NCBI RefSeq assembly: GCF_013214175.1 | Contig: NZ_JABSPA010000012.1 | Coordinates: forward strand, 1-34,362 | DNA: 34,362 nt | Direction: 5' to 3' | Source of the DNA: Colwellia sp. | Lineage (GTDB): Bacteria; Pseudomonadota; Gammaproteobacteria; Enterobacterales; Alteromonadaceae | Shown: positions 27,557 through 34,362 of the stretch, piece after piece | Numbering within the stretch: the first letter of the stretch is position 1 | Layout: every line of letters starts with the position of its first letter | Notes under the pieces: model-generated | What the model was told of the DNA's origin: nothing | What the model saw: the letters and a program-made list of their open reading frames with translations, nothing else | Database searches by the model: none | Made by a program: the position numbers and the translations under genes

Positions 27557-29026
27557 CTAACTTTGTGCGGGGCTAGCACGTTTAACGTGCAAGAATGTTA
27601 AAGTTGTTAACAATAATATCGCCACACCTATAGCTATAGCTTGGCTATAGTCGGCAGGGATGTTAAAACCTATACCTGCGGTTGCTATATATGACACCGT
27701 TATACTGGTACCAATGATTGCCGGGATACTCACTACCCAATGGAAGGTGCCACGGTCAAACAGGTACTTAGTCGCCAACCAGAGTACGCTGGTTGAAAGT
27801 AGCATATTTGAAAAAGCAAAGTAGCGCCAAATGAGCGAGAAATCGATTTTAGTCATAAAGTAGGCAATGACTAAAATAGGTACCGCTAATAAAATACGAT
27901 TACGCATACTTTGTGGAATATTAAAGGCATCAACTATAGTTAAGCGTAATGATCTAAAGGCTGTATCACCTGAGGTGATTGGGAATATAGCCACCGCAAC
28001 AATTGCCATAATACCGCCTAAAGCACCTAGGTAACTGGTGGCAATATGATTAACCACTAGCCCTGGACCACCTTGGTCTAACATCGCTTTTAGTTCGGTA
28101 TAGCCTTCAGGGAATGCTGCAATACCGGCTAGCGCCCAAACACAGCCGACAACACCTTCTGATATCATGGCACCATAATAAACGGGACGAACATATTTTT
28201 CATTGGTTAAGCAGCGCGCCATAATAGGAGCTTGAGTGGAGTGAAAACCACTGATTGCACCACAGGTAATAGTAATGAATAACAATGGCCAAACCGGTAA
28301 ACCATCAGGATTTGGTTCTAAGAAGTCATGATTAAAATGATCATGATTGAAGTAGCCAAGAAAATCGCCCATTACCGGTAAGTTCGGCGCATTGAATAAT
28401 AATGAAATAGCGATCAGCGTGGTCATTACTATCATAAGTAAACCAAATAGCGGGTAGAGCTTAGTTATGATTTTATCGATAGGTAATAATGTTGCCAGGA
28501 AGTAATAACCTAAAATAAGAAATACCCAAAAAGTATTGCCCTCAAGGAAGGTTCCTTCAAAGTAACTTAAACTACCCAGTAAACCTGCGGGGCTCATGAT
28601 AAAAACTACGCCAACAAAGAAAAGTAGCATGGCAGTAAAAATAAGCATTATGCCTTTATAGAAAACATTAAAGTACTTACCTGCTATTTCTGGCAGGCTT
28701 TTACCGTCTTCTTTGATACTCATTACGCCAGAGAAATAATCATGGACAGCACCACCGAGAATATTACCTATCACAATCCAAACTAAGGCAATAGGACCAT
28801 AAAGTGCTCCGAGGATGGGTCCAAATATTGGTCCAACACCGGCAATGTTTAAAAATTGAATGAGAAAGGCTTTCACCGGATGTATGGCGACATAATCTAC
28901 GCCTTCTTCAAAACGTATTTGCGGTGTTTTTACGCTAGGATCAATCCCTGCCTGTTTTTCAACAAAGGGGCTGTAAAATTTATACCCTAAAATTAGCAGC
29001 GTTATACATATAAAAAAGATAATCAT
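27557..29026 (-). CDS. cstA: CstA-family peptide/pyruvate transporter (short form)
   Basis: A 489-residue polytopic membrane protein matching the CstA family: HPVKAFLIQFLNIAGVGPIF, GPILGALYGPIALVWIVIGN and GGAVHDYFSGVMSIKEDGKS are classic, and GFHSTQAPIMARCL and ITSGDTAFRSLRLTI lie later. Many hydrophobic segments run through the protein. E. coli CstA and BtsT are about 700 residues; this is the shorter form common in other bacteria. Studied members take up peptides or pyruvate during carbon limitation. It precedes the S10 promoter on the same strand with no clear functional link. The start has AGGA 10 bases upstream. Substrate cannot be told from sequence. Confidence 0.92.
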   Translation of the reverse strand: MIIFFICITLLILGYKFYSPFVEKQAGIDPSVKTPQIRFEEGVDYVAIHPVKAFLIQFLNIAGVGPIFGPILGALYGPIALVWIVIGNILGGAVHDYFSGVMSIKEDGKSLPEIAGKYFNVFYKGIMLIFTAMLLFFVGVVFIMSPAGLLGSLSYFEGTFLEGNTFWVFLILGYYFLATLLPIDKIITKLYPLFGLLMIVMTTLIAISLLFNAPNLPVMGDFLGYFNHDHFNHDFLEPNPDGLPVWPLLFITITCGAISGFHSTQAPIMARCLTNEKYVRPVYYGAMISEGVVGCVWALAGIAAFPEGYTELKAMLDQGGPGLVVNHIATSYLGALGGIMAIVAVAIFPITSGDTAFRSLRLTIVDAFNIPQSMRNRILLAVPILVIAYFMTKIDFSLIWRYFAFSNMLLSTSVLWLATKYLFDRGTFHWVVSIPAIIGTSITVSYIATAGIGFNIPADYSQAIAIGVAILLLTTLTFLHVKRASPAQS

Positions 29027-29446
29027 ATAATAGGTGTCCTATAGAAGGTTAAATTACAGCTTAATGAATCAGCAAGGGATTGTACTTTGATAGTTGGATA
29101 GTTTGATAGTTTGACAGTACGCTAGCTTGCTGATGAAGACTGCAACTTAAATGTTAATAAACGTTATGGTTGATTATCTGTTGTGGTACTCCACTTAGCC
29201 ACTCTTTATTTAATTCAGTAAAATTAATTAACTTAACTTATTTAAGTTAAGCCACCAAAACCAAAAATGTAACTCTTACATAAATTTACATCTGTTATTG
29301 AGTTCCTTACACTCTCGTCGACCAAATTTACATCTTTGTGACACTTGTGTAACTGTTTGTAAAGTTTCATTGGATTAGAATTTATGCACCTATCCCTTAT
29401 GATGATATTCAGCTAATACTCTGTTGCTGAATTCGCCGGCACTGTA
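29027..29446. other. Divergent intergenic region between cstA and the transferase gene
   Basis: 420 bases without a gene. It holds an 8-bp tandem repeat TTTGATAG (four copies, two with one change, 29086-29117), a palindrome at 29232-29251 (CTTAACTTA-TT-TAAGTTAAG), an inverted repeat TGTAA-CTC-TTACA at 29268-29280, and AAATTTACATCT twice (29283-29294, 29324-29335). Both flanking promoters should be here, but I could not pick a convincing -35/-10 pair for either. Confidence 0.7.
29232..29251. promoter_or_regulatory. 20-bp palindrome, possible operator
   Basis: CTTAACTTA and TAAGTTAAG are perfect inverted repeats separated by TT. The symmetry suits a dimeric regulator acting on one or both divergent genes. 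I could not match it to a known regulator. Confidence 0.5.
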
Positions 29447-31279
29447 ATGAAAACTTTATTAAATCACCTACAATTTGTCACTCGTTATGTATTCATCAGT
29501 TTTGTTACTAGCCTAGCGCTGTTAACTGTATTTATATATTCAGCTTACCAGCATGGGACTTTTAGCACTTATATCTATGGTCTGAGTATCCCAAGTTATT
29601 ATTATCTAGTTTGTTTGCTACTGACCTTGATGTTAACGCCACTGTTATATAGTAATAAAGTTGCTGTGTTGATCATTATTCCGAAAGTACTACTCGATAT
29701 TTTTTTACTGGCAGATATTTTGGTCTTTAATATTTATCGCTTTCATATCGATATGCTTTTTATAGAAATGGCTATCTTTGATTTTCAAGGTATAGGTTTA
29801 TCTTGGGGCATGAGTTTACTGGTTATTATTGTAGCTATTGCTGTTGTCGCCCTACAAGTATTTATTTATGGCAAAGCTAAGCAGTTAGCCAATATGAAAA
29901 CTGCCCTAGTTAATATTGGTATTATTAGCCTTTTTCTCTTGGGTCAAGGCATACATATTTGGGGTAACTACACTAAGCAAGAAAGTATTCTGACATACAC
30001 TCCTTATATGCCTTATTACGCCCCCATAACGTCAACGGGCATGATGAAAAAGTTACAAAAAAAATTCCCAGAATTACTTGTGGTTAATACTTCAAGCAAT
30101 GAACCCATCATTGAGAATAAAGTATCTTCGCAACGTTTTAACTATCCAATTAAGCCACTTGTTTTTGATGAAAGTGATAACAATACGCCACTTAATGTAT
30201 TGTTATTTGTTGTTGAAAGTTGGCGGGCTGATATGCTGACCAGTGACATAACCCCTTATATTTCGGAGTTTGCTAAAAAGAGTCATCAATTTGAAAACCA
30301 TTACAGTGGCGGTAATGTCACTGTCTCGGGGTTATTTAGTTTGATGTATGGTTTAAATCCGAGTTATTTAGCAAGTGCCCAATCAGCCCCTTTTAAGCAT
30401 CAAAGTATGCTCACTAAAAGCTTTGCCCAACAGGGTTACAATATCAGCTCATACAGCGGCTCTAATTTTAATCGCTTTGCTATGAAAGCAATGTTTTTTG
30501 GCGAAATATCAGAGCCTCTTTATATTTACCCAAAGCAGGGCAGTAGCAGCAAAAATGATAAACAAGTAGCCGATAACGTTATCGCTGATATTAAGTCGGC
30601 TAGTCGTGATAAACCTTGGTTTAAGTTTGTGTTTTTGACTTCATCACATCATGATTATGACTACCCTGAACAGCATAGGAAATTTATACCTACACCTAAG
30701 GTGACCGCTGAATTTCTCGTTAACAAACATATTAATGCTCAGCCGTTTTTAAATGACTACCAGAATTCTCTACATTATATTGATTCGCTATTTAAGAAAA
30801 TTCATCAAGCAGTGATTGATATTGGTCAAGATAAAAATACCGTCATTATTATCACTTCAGACCACGGTGAAGAATTCAATGATAATGAACAAGGCTATTG
30901 GGGGCATGGTAGTAACTTTACTCAAGCACAAACCAGAGTGCCGTTAGTAATGCATATTCCAGGGGGAAATGATTTAGTTAAGCAAATTAATCGCTCTGCT
31001 CATGTTGATATAGTACCAACACTATTAAGACATGTATTAAATAGCACTTCACCGTTATCGAACTTTAGTTCGGGCTTTGATTTGTTTGACTTACCCATGC
31101 AGCGAGGCGTTGCTATGGCGAGCTATATTGATAAAGCTTATCTAGTAGGTAATACCGTTTATTCCAGTGGCTTGTTAACCAATAAATACCATATTGACGA
31201 TTTGAATAAAAAACCTGATACCATTAACTATCAACAACTGCAAATCTTGCGACAGCAGGATAGCCACTTTCTTCAGTAG
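29447..31279 (+). CDS. Inner-membrane sulfatase-like phosphotransferase (YejM/EptA/LtaS-like)
   Basis: A 610-residue protein: about five membrane segments in the first 170 residues, then a periplasmic alkaline-phosphatase-superfamily domain. NVLLFVVESWRADM contains the metal-ligand Glu257; SGGNVTVSGLFSLMYG contains the likely nucleophile Thr292; ITSDHGEEFND contains Asp472 and His473; GYWGHGSNF contains His487. Overall layout and the late SSGFDLFDLP recall YejM (PbgA/LapC), but YejM has lost these metal ligands while they are intact here, so an active enzyme is expected. Likely reaction: moving a head group such as phosphoethanolamine or phosphoglycerol from phospholipid to lipid A or a glycan, releasing diacylglycerol. 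The neighbouring dgkA supports this. Exact donor and acceptor not determined. Confidence 0.82.
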   Translation: MKTLLNHLQFVTRYVFISFVTSLALLTVFIYSAYQHGTFSTYIYGLSIPSYYYLVCLLLTLMLTPLLYSNKVAVLIIIPKVLLDIFLLADILVFNIYRFHIDMLFIEMAIFDFQGIGLSWGMSLLVIIVAIAVVALQVFIYGKAKQLANMKTALVNIGIISLFLLGQGIHIWGNYTKQESILTYTPYMPYYAPITSTGMMKKLQKKFPELLVVNTSSNEPIIENKVSSQRFNYPIKPLVFDESDNNTPLNVLLFVVESWRADMLTSDITPYISEFAKKSHQFENHYSGGNVTVSGLFSLMYGLNPSYLASAQSAPFKHQSMLTKSFAQQGYNISSYSGSNFNRFAMKAMFFGEISEPLYIYPKQGSSSKNDKQVADNVIADIKSASRDKPWFKFVFLTSSHHDYDYPEQHRKFIPTPKVTAEFLVNKHINAQPFLNDYQNSLHYIDSLFKKIHQAVIDIGQDKNTVIIITSDHGEEFNDNEQGYWGHGSNFTQAQTRVPLVMHIPGGNDLVKQINRSAHVDIVPTLLRHVLNSTSPLSNFSSGFDLFDLPMQRGVAMASYIDKAYLVGNTVYSSGLLTNKYHIDDLNKKPDTINYQQLQILRQQDSHFLQ

Positions 31280-31283
31280 GTTC

Positions 31284-31545
31284 ATACCCATTACTATTCA
31301 TAGTGCAAGGATTCAGTGGGAGTTAAAATGACATGAGGTAAGGAGAGTAGGTTTTGTATAGTCACTCTATAATTTGTTTCTTTAACTTACTATAAAGTCA
31401 TTTTAAACCCATCGAAGAAGCGCTTGAACAACATCACTTCATCGTTGCTGTGATTTATAATGGAATAACCATTATTTCATCACAGCGCCTTGAATTGAAA
31501 TTGCTCAAACACTCTGAAGCATGCACCTTGATTAGTAACGGGTAT
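31284..31545. mobile_element. 262-bp MITE-like element with imperfect terminal inverted repeats
   Basis: The left end ATACCCATTACT (31284-31295) matches the reverse complement of the right end AGTAACGGGTAT (31534-31545) in 11 of 12 bases, and similarity extends to 33 bases with 26 identities. Inside, TTAAAATGAC and GTCATTTTAA form a second inverted pair, and 31447-31486 forms a strong hairpin (GCTGTGAT, ATAATGG / CCATTAT, ATCACAGC). No coding frame. No target-site duplication is obvious. It reaches the base before the dgkA start. Confidence 0.65.
31447..31486. repeat. Strong hairpin inside the MITE-like element
   Basis: GCTGTGAT pairs with ATCACAGC (8 bp) and, after a small internal bulge, ATAATGG with CCATTAT (7 bp), leaving loop AATAA. 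No T tract follows, so it is not a simple terminator. Confidence 0.75.
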
Positions 31546-31546
31546 T

Positions 31547-31960
31547 ATGAATATGAACGAAAATTACTCGGCACAAGCAGAGATAAAAAATAAACCAAAC
31601 GGTTCAGGTTTTACACGAATCTTAAAAGCAACGCGTTGTTCTTTGCTCGGTTTACAAGCCGCGTATAAACATGAGTCAGCATTTAGGCAGGAGTTGTGTT
31701 TATGCCTTTGCTTAATTCCTCTTAGTTTATTTATTGCCTCCAGCGGTATGCAGTTAGCATTATTATTAAGCTCTTTAATATTATTACTGTTAGTGGAAGT
31801 TATAAATTCAGCGATAGAAGCTGTGGTAGACCGAATTGGCCTTGAACACCATGAACTGTCAGGTCGAGCAAAAGATCTTGGCTCTGCGGCGGTATTTTTA
31901 GCCCTTTGTATTTGTGTCGTTACTTGGGGCGGTATCTTATTTGATAATTACTTAAGCTAG
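31547..31960 (+). CDS. dgkA: Diacylglycerol kinase (prokaryotic DgkA)
   Basis: A 137-residue protein (E. coli 122) with the family motif VEVINSAIEAVVDRI at residues 83-97, giving Glu84, Asn87, Glu91 and Asp95 at the positions of the E. coli catalytic and metal residues Glu69, Asn72, Glu76 and Asp80. Three membrane helices follow an N-terminal amphipathic stretch, and SGRAKDLGSAAVFLAL is typical. It turns membrane diacylglycerol into phosphatidic acid. About 15 extra N-terminal residues precede the usual start; ATG 31547 or 31553 could be used. The ribosome site lies inside the right end of the MITE-like element and is weak. Partner of the upstream transferase by lipid recycling. Confidence 0.93.
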   Translation: MNMNENYSAQAEIKNKPNGSGFTRILKATRCSLLGLQAAYKHESAFRQELCLCLCLIPLSLFIASSGMQLALLLSSLILLLLVEVINSAIEAVVDRIGLEHHELSGRAKDLGSAAVFLALCICVVTWGGILFDNYLS

Positions 31961-32027
31961 CATTCACTTAGTCTAAAATTAACACCTATTTGGCTGCAGC
32001 TTAAGATAATTTGTAGTACTGGATTTT

Positions 32028-32052
32028 TTATTACCTATTATATAGGTAATAA
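32028..32052. repeat. AT-rich palindrome downstream of dgkA
   Basis: TTATTACCTA (32028-32037) and TAGGTAATAA (32043-32052) pair perfectly around a 5-base loop. It is preceded, not followed, by a T run on the + strand, so it is not a standard terminator for dgkA. Confidence 0.55.
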
Positions 32053-32145
32053 ATTACTGGAGGCTCATTTGATAAAAAAGTACTATTTAAAATAAGATGG
32101 CTTAACAAATTTTTTATCAATTTTCTATGGATTTGGTATTGTTAA

Positions 32146-32154
32146 TGGTATACT
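32146..32154 (+). promoter_or_regulatory. Extended -10 promoter for the EF-G gene
   Basis: TGG TATACT at 32146-32154 is an extended -10 element; a GC-rich CGCGCGC follows at the expected start region. No good -35 box stands 16-18 bases upstream. The start codon lies about 60 bases further on. Confidence 0.6.
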
Positions 32155-32212
32155 CGCGCGCAAATTTTCAACAATTCCGCTTTTTTAGTAGCGACTTAAA
32201 TAGAGTAAAGTA

Positions 32213-34318
32213 ATGGCAGATTTATCCAAATACAGAAACATTGGTATTTTCGCTCACGTTGATGCTGGTAAAACCACAACAACTGAACGTATCCTTAAAT
32301 TAACCGGTATGATCCATAAAACTGGTGAAGTACATGACGGCGAGTCAACGACTGACTTCATGGAACAAGAAGCTGAGCGCGGTATTACCATCCAGTCTGC
32401 TGCGGTAAGCTGTTTTTGGGACGATCACCGTTTCAACGTTATCGATACTCCTGGTCACGTTGATTTCACTGTTGAAGTTTACCGTTCACTTAAAGTTCTT
32501 GATGGTGGTATTGGTGTATTCTGTGGTTCTGGTGGTGTTGAACCACAATCAGAAACTAACTGGCGTTACGCGAACGACTCAAAAGTTGCTCGTATCATCA
32601 TGGTTAACAAACTTGACCGTTTAGGCGCTGATTTCTACCGTGTTTGTGATCAAGTTAAAAACGTTTTAGGTGCTAACCCTTTAATAATGACCTTACCTAT
32701 TGGTACTGAAGATGAGTTCGTAGGTTTAGTTGATTTATTATCTGAAAAAGCTTACATCTGGGATGACTCTGGCGAACCAGAAAACTACGAAATCACTGAT
32801 ATTCCAGCAGACATGGTAGAAAAAGCTGCTGAGTACCGTGTGAAGTTAATTGAAACAGCTTTAGAAGTTGATGAAGACATGTTGATGGAGTTCTTAGAAG
32901 GGGAAATGGTTCCTACTATAGAACAAATCAAAGCGTGTATCCGTACTGGTACTCGTGATATGACTTTCTTCCCAACTTACGGTGCATCTGCATTTAAAAA
33001 CAAAGGTATTCAATTAATTCTTGATGCTGTTGTTGATTACTTGCCTTCACCTACAGATGTTAATCCACAACCACTTACTGATGAAGAAGGTGAGCCGAAT
33101 GGTGAATACGCAATCGTTACTGCAGATGCAACATTCAAAGCATTAGCATTCAAAATCACTGATGACAGATTTGGTACATTAACTTTCGTACGTATCTATT
33201 CAGGTACTTTGAAGAAAGGCGATACAATTCTTAATGCTGCTACAGGTAAAACTGAGCGTGTTGGTCGTATGTGTGAAATGCAAGCCGATGAACGTAACGA
33301 ACTTACTTCAGCGCAAGCTGGTGATATCATCGCGATTGTTGGTATGAAAGGTAACGTTCAGACAGGTCACACATTATGTGATCCTAAAGATCCAATCATC
33401 CTAGAAGCTATGGTATTCCCTAAGCCTGTAATTTCAATCTCTGTAACACCAAAAGATAAAGGTTCAACTGAGAAAATGGGTATTGCTATCGGTAAGATGG
33501 TTGCAGAAGATCCTACTTTTAAAGTTGAAACTGATCAAGATTCAGGTGAAACGATTTTATCTGGTATGGGTGAACTTCACTTAGATATCAAAGTAGATAT
33601 TCTAAAACGTACCTACGGTGTTGAATTAGAAGTTGGTAAGCCACAAGTTGCATACCGTGAAACAATCACGCAAGAGATTGAAGATTCTTACACACATAAG
33701 AAACAATCTGGTGGTTCTGGTCAGTTCGGTAAAATTGATTACCGTATCAAGCCCGGCGAACCTGGTTCTGGTTTCGTATTCACATCAAAAGTTGTTGGTG
33801 GTAATGTACCTAAAGAATTCTTCCCGGCAATCGAGAAAGGCTTCAAAGGCATGATGGATACTGGTGTTCTTGCTGGTTTCCCTGTATTAGATGTTGAAAT
33901 TGAATTATTTGATGGTGGCTTCCATGCTGTCGATTCATCTGCTGTTGCATTTGAAATCGCTGCTAAAGGTGCTTTCCGTCAGTCAATTCCAAAAGCTGGT
34001 GCTCAGTTAATCGAACCTATCATGAAAGTTGATGTGTTTACGCCTGATGATCACGTTGGTGATGTTATTGGTGATTTAAACCGTCGTCGTGGCATGATCG
34101 CAGGTCAAGTCGCTGGTGTTTCTGGTGTTCGTATTCAAGCTGACGTTCCTCTTTCAGAAATGTTCGGTTACATCGGAACATTACGTACAATGACATCAGG
34201 CCGTGGTCAATTCTCTATGGAATTCTCTCACTACATGCCTTGTCCTAATAACGTAGCTGAAACAGTAATTGCTGAAGTTAAAGCTGCTAAAATAGCTAAA
34301 GATGCTGCTAGAAAGTAG
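32213..34318 (+). CDS. fusB: Elongation factor G, type 2 (EF-G2)
   Basis: A complete 701-residue EF-G. G1 is AHVDAGKT (14-21), G2 RGITI (56-60), G3 DTPGH (78-82) and G4 NKLD (132-135); domain IV carries [13 protein letters not shown], and the end [16 protein letters not shown] is intact. The start [20 protein letters not shown] and [19 protein letters not shown] match, from memory, the second EF-G of Vibrio, Shewanella and Colwellia rather than the canonical FusA of the str operon. It stands alone, with its own promoter and terminator and no rpsL, rpsG or tuf nearby, which supports a second copy elsewhere in the genome. Role: GTP-driven translocation, or ribosome recycling in organisms where the two jobs are divided; which of these is not decided by sequence. 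Confidence 0.9.
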   Translation: MADLSKYRNIGIFAHVDAGKTTTTERILKLTGMIHKTGEVHDGESTTDFMEQEAERGITIQSAAVSCFWDDHRFNVIDTPGHVDFTVEVYRSLKVLDGGIGVFCGSGGVEPQSETNWRYANDSKVARIIMVNKLDRLGADFYRVCDQVKNVLGANPLIMTLPIGTEDEFVGLVDLLSEKAYIWDDSGEPENYEITDIPADMVEKAAEYRVKLIETALEVDEDMLMEFLEGEMVPTIEQIKACIRTGTRDMTFFPTYGASAFKNKGIQLILDAVVDYLPSPTDVNPQPLTDEEGEPNGEYAIVTADATFKALAFKITDDRFGTLTFVRIYSGTLKKGDTILNAATGKTERVGRMCEMQADERNELTSAQAGDIIAIVGMKGNVQTGHTLCDPKDPIILEAMVFPKPVISISVTPKDKGSTEKMGIAIGKMVAEDPTFKVETDQDSGETILSGMGELHLDIKVDILKRTYGVELEVGKPQVAYRETITQEIEDSYTHKKQSGGSGQFGKIDYRIKPGEPGSGFVFTSKVVGGNVPKEFFPAIEKGFKGMMDTGVLAGFPVLDVEIELFDGGFHAVDSSAVAFEIAAKGAFRQSIPKAGAQLIEPIMKVDVFTPDDHVGDVIGDLNRRRGMIAGQVAGVSGVRIQADVPLSEMFGYIGTLRTMTSGRGQFSMEFSHYMPCPNNVAETVIAEVKAAKIAKDAARK

Positions 34319-34339
34319 TTAACACTTAGCTGTTAATTT

Positions 34340-34362
34340 AAAAGCCTACTTCGGTAGGTTTT
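34340..34362 (+). terminator. Terminator of the EF-G gene
   Basis: GCCTAC and GTAGGT pair around a TTCG loop (CCTAC/GTAGG plus a G-T pair), flanked by AAAA and TTTT. The T tract runs into the window edge. Confidence 0.88.

Noticed and set aside
29337..29352. CRP site upstream of cstA
   Set aside because: Only one half (TGTGA) is present; the other half does not match TCACA.
32213..34318. Canonical fusA of the str operon
   Set aside because: rpsL, rpsG and tuf are absent and the N-terminal sequence matches the second EF-G type better.

Overview
The window reads as chromosomal DNA from a marine, AT-rich gammaproteobacterium of the Alteromonadales, most like Colwellia or a close relative. The basis is the ribosomal protein sequences and order, an EF-G of the second (FusB) type seen in Vibrio, Shewanella and Colwellia, and the codon use. 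This is recognition from memory, not a database match.

Region 1 (1-10475, + strand) is a two-partner secretion locus. The 3' part of a giant repetitive exoprotein gene (tpsA type, open at the left edge) is followed by its outer-membrane transporter (tpsB type). The exoprotein contains a 282-bp tandem repeat and a longer nested repeat of about 975 bp.

Region 2 (10661-21706, + strand) is an orphan type VI secretion (T6SS) cargo cluster with no sheath, baseplate or membrane-complex genes in the window. The order is Hcp, VgrG, a DUF6484 protein, DUF2169, a PAAR-like DUF4150 tip, TIGR02270, a degenerate ketoacyl-synthase-like protein, a DUF2235 lipase-like putative effector, a DUF2931-like lipoprotein that may be its immunity protein, and two membrane proteins I do not recognise. 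A likely reading is: tube and spike (Hcp, VgrG), tip (PAAR-like), loading factors (DUF2169, TIGR02270, KAS-like), toxin and protector.

Region 3 (21707-22100) is a convergent junction. It holds two near-copies of an intrinsic terminator, one of them attached to a duplicated 3' end of rpsQ.

Region 4 (22101-27376, - strand) is the complete S10 operon, rpsJ to rpsQ, with a strong promoter overlapped by a 12-bp inverted repeat and a leader ending in an attenuator-like hairpin. The spc operon (rplN onward), which normally follows rpsQ, is not there: the T6SS and secretion genes are.

Region 5 (27557-34362) holds a short CstA-family transporter (-), then on the + strand a YejM/EptA-like inner-membrane alkaline-phosphatase-superfamily transferase, a 262-bp MITE-like element, diacylglycerol kinase dgkA, and a complete EF-G type 2 gene with its own extended -10 promoter and terminator. 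The transferase and DgkA make biochemical sense together, because head-group transfer from phospholipid leaves diacylglycerol for DgkA to recycle.
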